Positions 1 through 8,017 of a stretch of 64,000 nucleotides of DNA are shown here, piece after piece. Source of the DNA: Campylobacter jejuni (lineage in GTDB: Bacteria > Campylobacterota > Campylobacteria > Campylobacterales > Campylobacteraceae); assembly GCF_002179635.1 (NCBI RefSeq), contig NZ_NFOE01000091.1, positions 16,606-80,605 of the forward strand, written 5' to 3'. The first letter of the stretch is position 1, and the number at the start of each line of letters is the position of its first letter. Made by a program: the position numbers and the translations under genes. Below the pieces are notes generated by a model. The model was given only the letters and a program-made list of their open reading frames with translations, was not told the DNA's origin and searched no databases.

Positions 1-1
1 G

Positions 2-2065
2 CATGAAAGTATTAGTTTTAAAAGTCTTAAATATGATAAAGAAAACGCTGAAAATGCAAAATTAATTGACTTTAGAAAGTTAGTAGAATTTAAAAAAGCT
101 TTAGGAGTGCATTCTCTTAGTAGACAAGAGTTGGATCAAATATCTACGCATATTACCTTAATAAAAGATAATGTTAAACTTAAAACTGTTTTAGAAAAAT
201 ACAATTTAAGCAATGAGCAAATCAATAATTTACTTGAAATTGAATTTAATGATTACATCAATCTTAGTTTCAAAGCACTTGGCATGATCCTTCCTTTGAT
301 GAGAGAGGGAAAAAGATACGATGAAGCATGTGAAATTACAAATTTAAAACCAAAAACAGTTGATGAAAAAAAAGATTTCCTTCCAGCTTTCTGTGATAGT
401 ATATTTGCGCACGAGCTTAGTAATCCTGTTGTAAATAGAGCTATAAGTGAGTATAGAAAGGTCTTAAATGCTTTGCTTAAAAAATATGGCAAAGTGCATA
501 AAATTCATTTAGAATTGGCAAGAGATGTAGGGCTTAGCAAGAAAGCAAGAGAAAAAATAAAAAAAGAACAAGAAGAAAATCAAGCGGTTAATGCTTGGGC
601 TTTAAAGGAGTGTGAAAACATAGGGCTTAAGGCAAGTGCTAAAAATATTTTAAAATTAAAACTATGGAAAGAACAAAAAGAAATTTGTATTTATAGTGGT
701 AATAAAATATCCATAGAACATTTAAAAGATGAAAAAGCCTTAGAAGTTGATCATATATATCCTTACTCAAGAAGTTTTGATGATTCATTCATAAACAAGG
801 TTTTGGTTTTTACCAAAGAAAATCAAGAGAAACTTAACAAAACACCTTTTGAAGCTTTTGGAAAAAACATAGAAAAATGGAGTAAAATTCAAACACTAGC
901 TCAAAATCTTCCTTATAAAAAGAAAAATAAAATTTTAGATGAAAATTTCAAAGACAAACAACAAGAAGATTTCATCAGTAGAAATTTAAACGACACAAGA
1001 TATATCGCAACTTTAATAGCTAAATATACAAAAGAGTATTTAAATTTTTTACCTTTAAGTGAAAATGAAAATGCAAATTTAAAAAGTGGGGAAAAAGGAA
1101 GCAAAATTCATGTTCAAACCATCAGCGGTATGCTTACATCAGTTTTAAGACATACTTGGGGTTTTGATAAAAAAGATAGAAATAATCATCTTCACCATGC
1201 ACTTGATGCTATTATCGTTGCATACAGCACAAATTCTATCATAAAAGCTTTTTCAGATTTTAGGAAAAATCAAGAGCTTCTAAAAGCAAGATTTTATGCT
1301 AAAGAGCTTACAAGTGATAATTATAAACATCAAGTTAAATTTTTTGAACCTTTTAAAGGCTTTAGGGAAAAAATTTTAAGTAAAATCGATGAAATATTTG
1401 TCTCAAAACCACCTAGAAAAAGAGTAAGAAGAGCTTTACATGAAGATGCTTTTTATTCTGAAAATAAAATTATCGATAAATGTAGCTACAATTCTAAAGA
1501 AGGCTTACAAATAGCGCTAAGCTGTGGAAGAGTTAGAAAAATAGGCACAAAATATGTTAAAAATGATACTATGATAAAGGTTGATATCTTTAAAAAGCAA
1601 AACAAATTTTATGCTATACCTATTTATGCTATGGATTTTGCCTTAGGAATTTTGCCAAATAAAATAGTGATCACTGGTAAAGATAAAAATAACAATCCAA
1701 AACAATGGCAAATAATAGATGAAAGTTATGAATTTTGTTTTTCTTTGTATAAAAATGATTTGATTTTGTTGCAGAAAAAAAATATGCAAGAAGCTGAATT
1801 TGCTTATTATAATAGTTTTGATATTGGTTCTTCTAGTATTTGTGTTGAAAAACACGATAATAAATTTGAAAATTTAACATCTAACCAAAAATTATTATTT
1901 TCTAATGCAAAAGAAGGAAGTGTCAAGGTTGAAAGTTTAGGAATCCAAAATTTAAAAGTATTTGAAAAATACATTATAACCCCTCTTGGGGATAAAATAA
2001 AAGCAGATTTTCAACCAAGAGAAAATATATCTTTGAAGACAAGTAAAAAATATGGCTTACGATGA
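2..2065 (+). CDS. cas9: CRISPR-associated endonuclease Cas9, type II-C (5' end outside window)
   Basis: RNA-guided DNA endonuclease that works with tracrRNA:crRNA. The frame is open from base 2, so the N-terminal part (RuvC-I, most of the recognition lobe) lies upstream of the window and 687 residues are visible; C. jejuni-type Cas9 is about 1000 residues. The GTG at 107 is an internal valine, not a start. Visible motifs: RuvC-II HLELARD with its Glu codon near 512, the HNH motif DHIYPYS with the His codon at 752, and RuvC-III HHALDA at 1193-1210. The rest is the wedge/PAM-interacting region. All three visible catalytic motifs are intact, so this part looks functional. The gene overlaps cas1 by 14 bases, which implies translational coupling. 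The small size, the cas9-cas1-cas2 order and the absence of csn2 or cas4 place it in subtype II-C. Confidence 0.97.
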   Translation, partial: HESISFKSLKYDKENAENAKLIDFRKLVEFKKALGVHSLSRQELDQISTHITLIKDNVKLKTVLEKYNLSNEQINNLLEIEFNDYINLSFKALGMILPLMREGKRYDEACEITNLKPKTVDEKKDFLPAFCDSIFAHELSNPVVNRAISEYRKVLNALLKKYGKVHKIHLELARDVGLSKKAREKIKKEQEENQAVNAWALKECENIGLKASAKNILKLKLWKEQKEICIYSGNKISIEHLKDEKALEVDHIYPYSRSFDDSFINKVLVFTKENQEKLNKTPFEAFGKNIEKWSKIQTLAQNLPYKKKNKILDENFKDKQQEDFISRNLNDTRYIATLIAKYTKEYLNFLPLSENENANLKSGEKGSKIHVQTISGMLTSVLRHTWGFDKKDRNNHLHHALDAIIVAYSTNSIIKAFSDFRKNQELLKARFYAKELTSDNYKHQVKFFEPFKGFREKILSKIDEIFVSKPPRKRVRRALHEDAFYSENKIIDKCSYNSKEGLQIALSCGRVRKIGTKYVKNDTMIKVDIFKKQNKFYAIPIYAMDFALGILPNKIVITGKDKNNNPKQWQIIDESYEFCFSLYKNDLILLQKKNMQEAEFAYYNSFDIGSSSICVEKHDNKFENLTSNQKLLFSNAKEGSVKVESLGIQNLKVFEKYIITPLGDKIKADFQPRENISLKTSKKYGLR

Positions 2066-2954
2066 AGCCTTTAAAAGCGCATTGATCGCAAATCAAGCAA
2101 AACTAAGTCTTGAGCTAAATCATCTTGTTATAAAACAAGATGATAAAGAGGTTAGAATTTTTCTAAAAGATATTAATTTTATTATATTAGAATCTTTACA
2201 AGCAAGTATTACCTCAAGCTTGCTTAGTGCTTTGGCTAAATATAAAATTATACTTTTAACTTGTGATGAATCTCACAATATAAATGGAATTTTTTCTCCA
2301 TTTTTAGGACATTTTATAAGTGCAAAAGTAGCTAAAAAACAAATCGCAGTAAGTCTGCAAAGAAAAGCGATTTTATGGCAAAAGATTATTAAAAACAAAA
2401 TTTCAAATCAAGCTTATATTTTAAAAATTACCAATCATTCTAAAGAAGCCAAAGAACTTTTAAATATGGTTAAAAATGTAAATTTAAACGACTCTAAAAA
2501 CTTAGAATCAACTGCAGCTGCTTTATATTTTAAAACGTTATTTGGTAAAGATTTTGCAAGAAATGATATATGTTTTATAAACTCAGGATTAAACTATGGT
2601 TATGCTATTATAAGGTCGCTTATCGTTAGGGCAGTTTGCATAAGCGGGCTTTTGCCATGGCAAGGTATAAAACATGATAATATTTACAATGATTTTAATC
2701 TTTGCGATGATTTGATAGAAGTTTTTAGACCGTTGATTGATTTGTGTGTATTTAAGCTAAAAGATACAAAAGATAGTGAATTTTTAGACAAGGAAACAAA
2801 GCAAAAATTAATTGGTATTTTGCAAGAAGAAGTGGTTTTTGAAAATAAATCTTATCCTTTAAATAGAGCTATAAATTTTTACGTGCAAAATTTTAAAAAT
2901 GCTTTATTAGAAGATGATGAGCTGATGATGGTAAATTTATATGATAGAAGATAA
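2052..2954 (+). CDS. cas1: CRISPR-associated integrase Cas1 (type II)
   Basis: Metal-dependent DNA integrase that, with Cas2, inserts new spacers into the array. The 300-residue length is normal for type II Cas1. The metal-binding residues are visible: Glu152 in LESTAAALYF, His208 in GIKHDN, and the acidic DDLIEVFRP stretch at 219-227. The ATG at 2052 lies inside the end of cas9 and the gene overlaps cas2 by 14 bases, so cas9-cas1-cas2 is one operon. There is no frameshift or missing catalytic residue, so adaptation may still be possible. Confidence 0.97.
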   Translation: MAYDEAFKSALIANQAKLSLELNHLVIKQDDKEVRIFLKDINFIILESLQASITSSLLSALAKYKIILLTCDESHNINGIFSPFLGHFISAKVAKKQIAVSLQRKAILWQKIIKNKISNQAYILKITNHSKEAKELLNMVKNVNLNDSKNLESTAAALYFKTLFGKDFARNDICFINSGLNYGYAIIRSLIVRAVCISGLLPWQGIKHDNIYNDFNLCDDLIEVFRPLIDLCVFKLKDTKDSEFLDKETKQKLIGILQEEVVFENKSYPLNRAINFYVQNFKNALLEDDELMMVNLYDRR

Positions 2955-3345
2955 ATTTATGAGAGTTTTATTGATGTTTGATATGCCCACCAAAAGTAAA
3001 AAGGATCAAAAAAACGCAAATAAATTTAGAAACTCATTGATAAAGCTTGGATTTTTCATGATGCAATTTAGTGTGTATGTGAAAATTTGTAAAGGATCGG
3101 TTTCGGCAAAAACAACGATAAAATCGATAGAGAAAATTTTACCACCTTATGGAAATATAAGAGTTTTAACCATAACAGAAAAACAATTTGATAATATGCA
3201 AATTTTATTAGGTGGGGTTTCTTTTAATGAAAAAATGAATGATGATAAAAATCTAGTTTTATTTGAATATGATGAAAAAAGTAAAGATTTTAAATATGGC
3301 AATGAAAAAATAAACAAAGAAAGGAAAAAAACCAAGTTTATATAA
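2941..3345 (+). CDS. cas2: CRISPR-associated protein Cas2
   Basis: Structural partner of Cas1 in the spacer-integration complex. The N-terminus carries the Cas2 beta-strand signature RVLLMFDMPT with the conserved Asp. The 134-residue reading uses the ATG at 2941, which overlaps cas1; a second ATG at 2959 (MRVLLMFD) matches the usual Cas2 N-terminus better and could be the true start. The C-terminus is very lysine-rich. It is the last cas gene; the minus-strand tracrRNA ends about 15 bases beyond its stop. Confidence 0.95.
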   Translation: MIEDKFMRVLLMFDMPTKSKKDQKNANKFRNSLIKLGFFMMQFSVYVKICKGSVSAKTTIKSIEKILPPYGNIRVLTITEKQFDNMQILLGGVSFNEKMNDDKNLVLFEYDEKSKDFKYGNEKINKERKKTKFI

Positions 3346-3360
3346 CCTAGTTTATTTGAA

Positions 3361-3441
3361 TTTTAATGGTTTTAAAGGGATTGTAACCCTGCGTGGATGA
3401 CCAAAAACCACTTATTTTAGTCTCTTTTTAAATTTCTTTAG
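3361..3441 (-). ncRNA. tracrRNA of the type II-C system
   Basis: Trans-activating RNA that pairs with the repeat part of crRNA and is bound by Cas9. Plus-strand bases 3415-3440 match 26 bases of the CRISPR repeat perfectly, so the minus-strand transcript carries the complementary anti-repeat. In the RNA direction a GTGG/CCAC stem follows, then a hairpin with AGGG/CCCT arms around TTACAAT, then a short A/T-rich tail. This is the same layout as C. jejuni tracrRNA, whose tail also contains GGTTACAATCC. The start is set by an extended -10 box at 3447-3455; the 3' end is approximate. Confidence 0.9.
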
Positions 3442-3446
3442 CAAGA

Positions 3447-3455
3447 ATTATAGCA
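3447..3455 (-). promoter_or_regulatory. Extended -10 promoter of tracrRNA
   Basis: The minus strand reads TGCTATAAT, a perfect extended -10 element (TGn-TATAAT), ending 6 bases before the expected tracrRNA 5' end near 3440. Campylobacter sigma-70 promoters generally rely on the -10 box with little -35 conservation, which fits. Confidence 0.8.
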
Positions 3456-4171
3456 TATTTTAGATCTTTTTCCATAGAAAAACACCTAGTTTTCTTTATT
3501 TGATAAAGATCTATTTTATCATAAAGAAATTTAAAAAGAGACTAAAACTACTATAACAGGAGTGCTAGCAATTTTAAAATTTTATCATAAAGAAATTTAA
3601 AAAGAGACTAAAACCTTAGGAATACCGCGTCTTGCTTGTATAGATTTTATCATAAAGAAATTTAAAAAGAGACTAAAACTTGTCCTTTTTTGTTTTTTTG
3701 ATAACTTATATTTTATCATAAAGAAATTTAAAAAGAGACTAAAACTCTTGGCGATAGTCTTGGACATTTTGGCGATATTTTATCATAAAGAAATTTAAAA
3801 AGAGACTAAAACAGCTTGACCAATAGAATTATCACCAACAAAATTTTATCATAAAGAAATTTAAAAAGAGACTAAAACAAATCTATCAAAGCCTTCTGTT
3901 GCGATTAATTTTATCATAAAGAAATTTAAAAAGAGACTAAAACTACATTTATGCTGTTATTAAAGGGTGATTTATTTTATCATAAAGAAATTTAAAAAGA
4001 GACTAAAACTTCTATACTTAAATACCAAAGATGTAAAGGATTTTATCATAAAGAAATTTAAAAAGAGACTAAAACCGATACCGTGCAACTTGCTTCTACT
4101 GCTCTATTTTATCATAAAGAAATTTAAAAAGAGACTAAAACTTACTTCTTCAAAATTGTTTGGAACTTGTG

Positions 4172-4180
4172 ATTTTATCA
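4172..4180 (-). promoter_or_regulatory. Repeat-embedded extended -10 element (one of 11 identical copies)
   Basis: The 3' end of each repeat in the crRNA sense reads TGATAAAAT, close to an extended -10 (TGn-TATAAT) with one change. It would start transcription a few bases into the following spacer. Promoters inside repeats are known for type II-C arrays of Neisseria meningitidis and Campylobacter. The same element begins every perfect repeat on the plus strand (3513, 3579 and so on); this entry marks the one in the repeat at 4172. Confidence 0.6.
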
Positions 4181-4237
4181 TAAAGAAATTTAAAAAGAGA
4201 CTAAAACCGTATAGCAAATACAATTAGAATTATTGTT

Positions 4238-4273
4238 ATTTTGCTCTAAAGAAAATTAGAAAATAGCTTCACA
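4238..4273 (-). repeat. Degenerate terminal CRISPR repeat
   Basis: It lies exactly 30 bases after the last perfect repeat. It keeps ATTTT and AAAGAAA in register but is changed elsewhere (GCTCT for ATCAT, then ATTAGAAAATAG for TTTAAAAAGAGA). It sits at the upstream end of the array in the direction of transcription. The change also destroys the TGATAAAAT promoter-like element of the perfect repeats. Confidence 0.85.
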
Positions 4274-4284
4274 AATTTATGAAG

Positions 4285-4776
4285 CTAAAATATTTCCATA
4301 ATGCTTATATCAAACCACAAAAGATCAAATTTAAGCAAAATTCCATAAATCACAGCACTAAATAATCCTGCGAAAATCCCCGCTAAAACATCATCTAGCA
4401 TTACACCTAAACCACCTTTGGTTTTTTTGTCAATTTTACCTATGATAGAAGGTTTTGTAATATCAAAAAATCTAAACAAAACAAAAGAAAGTAAAAAAGT
4501 AAAAACACTTTGTCCGCAAATTGCCAAGGCTAAAAATACCCCTACAACCTCATCTATTACAATATGTTTATCATCGTGTATGCCTGTTTGTTTTTCATAC
4601 TGATCGATGATTTTTATAGAAACTAAGAAAAGTAAAATTGCAAGCAAGATTAAAGTTCCTATGCCTAAATACCTTAAAATAAAAAAAGCAGGGATTAGCG
4701 CTGCTATCGTGCCAAAGGTTCCTGGAGCTTTACTAATACTACCTGAATAAAAAAAAGTTAAAAATAATTTTTGCAT
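4285..4776 (-). CDS. pgpA: Phosphatidylglycerophosphatase A
   Basis: Membrane phosphatase that converts phosphatidylglycerol-3-phosphate to phosphatidylglycerol. The 163 residues match the PgpA family: N-terminal SKAPGTFGT, the acidic motif DDKHIVIDEVVG near residues 68-79, and a C-terminal LDDVLAGIFAG block, with several hydrophobic helices between. It is the last gene of the operon ispDF-regulator-sat-like-pgpA and starts 2 bases after the upstream stop. The same gene order is known in C. jejuni. Confidence 0.93.
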   Translation of the reverse strand: MQKLFLTFFYSGSISKAPGTFGTIAALIPAFFILRYLGIGTLILLAILLFLVSIKIIDQYEKQTGIHDDKHIVIDEVVGVFLALAICGQSVFTFLLSFVLFRFFDITKPSIIGKIDKKTKGGLGVMLDDVLAGIFAGLFSAVIYGILLKFDLLWFDISIMEIF

Positions 4777-4778
4777 GA

Positions 4779-5945
4779 TTACACCATATATGACATTTGA
4801 TGAAGTTTTATAAGTTGCTCATAAAATTCTTTATCGCTTCGATATTCTAAAATACCATGCGTAGGAAAAAGATTGCTATAGATATTTTGTTTATTATGAA
4901 AGCGATTTGGGAAAAGTTCAGATAAAATCAAAGCCGAAATTTCTCTTCTTATAAAAACTGCTGGTGGAATGATACCAAGTCTAAGTAAATTTTTTAAAGA
5001 ATCGCCATGGTATTTCATATGATGATGAGCTCCATGCGGACATGATTTGGTGCTTACTATCATCTTGCATTCATCGCAAAATACAAATTCAGGAAGTATA
5101 GTTACTTCTATATTATAATCTTTTGCAAAGTCATCAAGCACAGTAAAGGCTCTGTTTTGATTAAAATACATTCCAAGTCCTGCGTGATTTTGTCCTACAA
5201 AAAGTTTATTGCAGTCAAAACTTTTAGCCAAAGCACACTCAAGAACTGGATTTAAATGTGAGGCAAAAATTTTGATATTATGTAAAGGTATGAGTAAAAC
5301 CCTAGAAGATGGTAAGTAATTTTGTGCAAAAACATCAAAACAACGTTTTTTAAGTTTTAAGCTCAAACCATTATTTTCATAAGATTCTATAAGGAAAATA
5401 ATCACTAGATCAGATTGCTCTATAGCCCATCTTAAAATTCTCTCATGTGCTCTGTGAAAAGGGTCAAAACTTGAAACAATAGCGGTAATATTAGAAGGGT
5501 TTAATCTTTTTTTGATTTTTTCAAAATCTTCTTTAATAGCTTTAATATGGTTATGATAAATTTCAAATTCCCCGCTAATGCAAGTTTTCCCAAAATCATC
5601 AATTAAACAAGCATTGGGCCTAAAAATATCATTGCTGTTTTTATCATTTTCAAATTTACTTTCTAAGATGATATGTCCTATGATTTTATCATTGCAGATA
5701 AAATCTATTTTATCGCCAACTTTTGCGTTTTCTAAAATTGTATTATTTTCTTTTGTGCTAGCGGGTGCAAAGGTTAAAGTGTAAGGAATTTTTTGATTAT
5801 GGATCATTCCAGTAGCTAGGACTTCATCTCTTTCTTTTTGGTTCATCAATTTAGTAAAAGAACCAAAAATTCCCTCTTTGATAAAGCACAAAACCTCGTA
5901 TTCTTCTTCTGAGATTATAATGCTATTTTTTCTTTGTAATGCCAT
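4779..5945 (-). CDS. ATP-sulfurylase-like nucleotidyltransferase with altered active site
   Basis: 388 residues with the fold landmarks of sulfate adenylyltransferase: an HxxH nucleotide-binding motif SFDPFHRAHE at 159-168, VGQNHAGLG at 250-258, and a probable zinc site (Cys290, Cys293, Cys302, with His304/His307 nearby) like that of some bacterial ATP sulfurylases. The sulfate-binding Arg and Asn of the usual QxRNPxH motif are replaced (SSFDPFH), and the GRDHAG motif reads GQNHAG. The enzyme may therefore use another substrate or be a non-catalytic relative. A good Shine-Dalgarno (AAGGA) precedes the ATG at 5945, which overlaps the upstream regulator by 23 bases. It is often annotated sat in Campylobacter; I leave the symbol out because of the changed residues. 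Confidence 0.8.
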   Translation of the reverse strand: MALQRKNSIIISEEEYEVLCFIKEGIFGSFTKLMNQKERDEVLATGMIHNQKIPYTLTFAPASTKENNTILENAKVGDKIDFICNDKIIGHIILESKFENDKNSNDIFRPNACLIDDFGKTCISGEFEIYHNHIKAIKEDFEKIKKRLNPSNITAIVSSFDPFHRAHERILRWAIEQSDLVIIFLIESYENNGLSLKLKKRCFDVFAQNYLPSSRVLLIPLHNIKIFASHLNPVLECALAKSFDCNKLFVGQNHAGLGMYFNQNRAFTVLDDFAKDYNIEVTILPEFVFCDECKMIVSTKSCPHGAHHHMKYHGDSLKNLLRLGIIPPAVFIRREISALILSELFPNRFHNKQNIYSNLFPTHGILEYRSDKEFYEQLIKLHQMSYMV

Positions 5946-6798
5946 ATTTTTTCCTTTTTTCCCATAAAGACTTTCTTGAAATTCCTAATTTTTTAGATAA
6001 ATCCGTATCAGGAAAGACATTTTGATAACTAATGATAATATGTTTAACATAATCATCAATAGTTAAAATCCCATTGCTTTCAAAGCTTTTTTCATCTTCG
6101 CCTAGCTCTAAAATTTGAAAATCACTATGCTCAATATTCGCACTTGTATGTATAATAACAGCTTTTTTTAAAGCAAGATTTAACACTTTCTCTTTTTCTA
6201 AAGGTTTTAAGGTTTGAAAATTGACTAAATAATATAAAGAATTATCCTTAAAAATCTTATCTAAATTTTGTTGGTGTGAAAGATCTATGTATATATTTGC
6301 GATATTGTGCTCATTAGTATAATTAAATACAAAATGATCAGCAAAAATTTGATTGTTAGTTTTTAAAATCAAAGGCAATTTGAATTTTTTATAATCAAAA
6401 CTTGGTAATTTTGCTGTTTCAAATTTATGTTTTAAGTAAGATTGATAAGTATGATTTAATATGCTTATTTTTTTAAATTCTTGAAAATGCTTTATTTTAC
6501 GCATTAATTCTTCTATCATGAAAGGCTTTTGTATATAATCACTCGCGCCAGCTTTTAATGGTGCTAAAACAGTATCTGAGCTTATGTAAGATATAAGTAA
6601 AATAATGATTTTATGCTTAAAAATTTCTATAATATGTTCAAAATTAGCCATGCTAGTAGAAAGTAAAATGATTTCATAATCATGATGAGCAAGTTCATTA
6701 ACATTTGCGATAATATCACAATCATAACCTATAGAATTAAGCTTTGAGCCTATACTTTGGGCTAAATAAAATTCATTTTCTACTATTAAAACTTTCAT
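5923..6798 (-). CDS. Atypical response regulator: receiver without phospho-Asp, Fis-type HTH
   Basis: 291 residues starting MKVLIVENEF. The N-terminal ~105 residues look like a receiver domain: acidic start VENE, a conserved Ser70, and Lys91 in YIQKPF. The position of the phospho-accepting Asp is Ser47 (EIILLSTSM). The middle (~110-235) resembles a shrunken sigma-54 AAA+ region without Walker A or GAFTGA motifs. The C-terminus DLSKKLGISRKSLWEKRKKY is a Fis/NtrC-type helix-turn-helix. The start at 6798 is chosen because its ATGA overlaps the ispDF stop; an ATG four codons upstream is less likely. It is probably a phosphorylation-independent DNA-binding protein. The family is known in C. jejuni at the same place, with no firm function that I know of. 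Confidence 0.85.
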   Translation of the reverse strand: MKVLIVENEFYLAQSIGSKLNSIGYDCDIIANVNELAHHDYEIILLSTSMANFEHIIEIFKHKIIILLISYISSDTVLAPLKAGASDYIQKPFMIEELMRKIKHFQEFKKISILNHTYQSYLKHKFETAKLPSFDYKKFKLPLILKTNNQIFADHFVFNYTNEHNIANIYIDLSHQQNLDKIFKDNSLYYLVNFQTLKPLEKEKVLNLALKKAVIIHTSANIEHSDFQILELGEDEKSFESNGILTIDDYVKHIIISYQNVFPDTDLSKKLGISRKSLWEKRKKYGITKKK

Positions 6799-7910
6799 AA
6801 TTTCATCCAATCAAAATATTTTAAATTTACACTAGCTAAAACCGCAATGCCTTCTTTTCTTCCTACAAATCCTAGATGTTCTGTGGTGGTGGCTTTGATA
6901 TTGATTTTATTAGGCGTAGTTTTTAATGTTTTAGCGATATTAAAAGCAATAGCTTCTTTAAAATCTTTCATTTTAGGTGTTTGAGCTATGATAGTAACAT
7001 CAGCATTTACAAGTTCAAAGCCATAATTTTGCACCAAAGTATAAGCATTTTGCAATAAAAGCATAGAATCAGCGTTTTTATACTGCATATCATTATCTGG
7101 GAAAAGTTCGCCAATATCTCCAAGCCCTGCTGCACCCAAAAGCGCATCAATTAGTGCATGAGCTAACACATCTCCATCAGAATGAGCTTTTAAACCCATG
7201 CTTTCATGTACTTTTACCCCACCTAAAAGCAAGGCTCTTTGCTCTCCAAATTCATGCACATCAAAGCCATTTCCATTAAAAATATCCCAAGATGGTTTTG
7301 GTAAATTTAAGCTTTTTAAATCTTCTTTAAAGGTAATTTTTTTAGCTAACTCATCACCTTGCACATACCAAATTTTACCACCAATAGCTTGTATAGCTGT
7401 GCTATCATCAGTGAAATTTGAGCTTTGCTCTAAAGCTTTTTTTAGCATACTCGTGCGTGAAAGTTGAGGGGTTTGTATGAGTTTTATTTTATCTCTATCA
7501 ATAGATTCTTGAGCATAAATTGTAGTATCACTTACTTTTAAAACAGGTGTAATGCAATCAGCTTTGTCATGATTTTCTATGATATTGTTAAAAAGATTTT
7601 TAGAAATCAAAACTCTTGCAACATCACTAACTAAAACATACTCGCTTTCAACCATACTTAAAGCATTGAGTAAAGATTGTGCTCTAGTTGCACCACCTTG
7701 GACAAATTTATATTCAGGGGCAAATTTTTTCATATAAGAAATATTACCAGAAGTAACAACTATTTGTTTAAAAGGATAAAAAGAACTTAAATTTTTAGTA
7801 GCATAAAGCCATAAAGGTTGTTCGCCTAGTCGTAAAAATTGCTTTTTTACCGGAGCATTAAATCTTGATGATTCTCCCGCAGATAGCATTATCAAGGAAA
7901 TATCTAACAT
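6795..7910 (-). CDS. ispDF: Bifunctional IspD/IspF enzyme of the MEP isoprenoid pathway
   Basis: 371 residues. Residues ~1-205 are the IspD cytidylyltransferase domain (LSAGESSRF nucleotide-binding start, later LVSDVARVL), which makes CDP-methylerythritol. Residues ~212-371 are the IspF cyclodiphosphate synthase domain (GFDVHEFG, LLGGVKVH, HSDGDVLAHALIDALLGA). IspE must be elsewhere. The fusion is normal for Campylobacter and Helicobacter. It heads the operon that continues into the regulator (4-base overlap), the sat-like gene and pgpA. Confidence 0.96.
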   Translation of the reverse strand: MLDISLIMLSAGESSRFNAPVKKQFLRLGEQPLWLYATKNLSSFYPFKQIVVTSGNISYMKKFAPEYKFVQGGATRAQSLLNALSMVESEYVLVSDVARVLISKNLFNNIIENHDKADCITPVLKVSDTTIYAQESIDRDKIKLIQTPQLSRTSMLKKALEQSSNFTDDSTAIQAIGGKIWYVQGDELAKKITFKEDLKSLNLPKPSWDIFNGNGFDVHEFGEQRALLLGGVKVHESMGLKAHSDGDVLAHALIDALLGAAGLGDIGELFPDNDMQYKNADSMLLLQNAYTLVQNYGFELVNADVTIIAQTPKMKDFKEAIAFNIAKTLKTTPNKINIKATTTEHLGFVGRKEGIAVLASVNLKYFDWMKL

Positions 7911-7944
7911 TTGTTACACCTTAATTTCTTATTAATGTTACGAT

Positions 7945-7950
7945 ATTATA
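7945..7950 (-). promoter_or_regulatory. -10 box of the ispDF operon
   Basis: The minus strand reads TATAAT preceded directly by TG, 35 bases upstream of the ispDF start. It is the best sigma-70 -10 match in the 107-base divergent region between ispDF and mrp. Confidence 0.55.
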
Positions 7951-7983
7951 CACCATAAAAGCCAAAATTTATATTTATGTTAG

Positions 7984-7989
7984 TAGAAT
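7984..7989 (+). promoter_or_regulatory. Possible -10 box of mrp-dapD
   Basis: TAGAAT in a TTATGTTAG context, about 29 bases before the TTG start of mrp. It is a weak match, offered only because the divergent intergenic region must hold a promoter in this direction. Confidence 0.35.
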
Positions 7990-8017
7990 TAATCATTTTA
8001 AATAATAAGGAGAAAAA

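Larger units (their letters stand above)
3513..4273 (-). CRISPR. Type II-C CRISPR array: 11 perfect 36-nt repeats, 11 spacers, one degenerate end repeat
   Basis: Perfect repeats start at 3513, 3579, 3644, 3710, 3777, 3843, 3908, 3974, 4040, 4106 and 4172. Each is 36 bases, beginning ATTTTATCATAAAG and ending GAGACTAAAAC on the plus strand. A decayed copy closes the array at 4238-4273. Spacers are mostly 30 bases; two are 29 (3615-3643, 3879-3907) and one is 31 (3746-3776). The crRNA sense is the minus strand, because only that reading (GTTTTAGTC...) can pair with the tracrRNA anti-repeat. The array is therefore transcribed opposite to the cas genes and toward the tracrRNA gene. Any open frame read through the array on the plus strand is an artefact of the repeats. 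Confidence 0.98.

Noticed and set aside
107..2065. A 652-residue Cas9-like gene starting at GTG 107
   Set aside because: The frame is open to the window edge and encodes further Cas9-like residues upstream; the GTG is an internal Val codon.
3967..4227. Open frame through the CRISPR array with repeated FIIKKFKKRLKP blocks
   Set aside because: It is the translation of the DNA repeats and has no ribosome-binding site; the array explains it fully.
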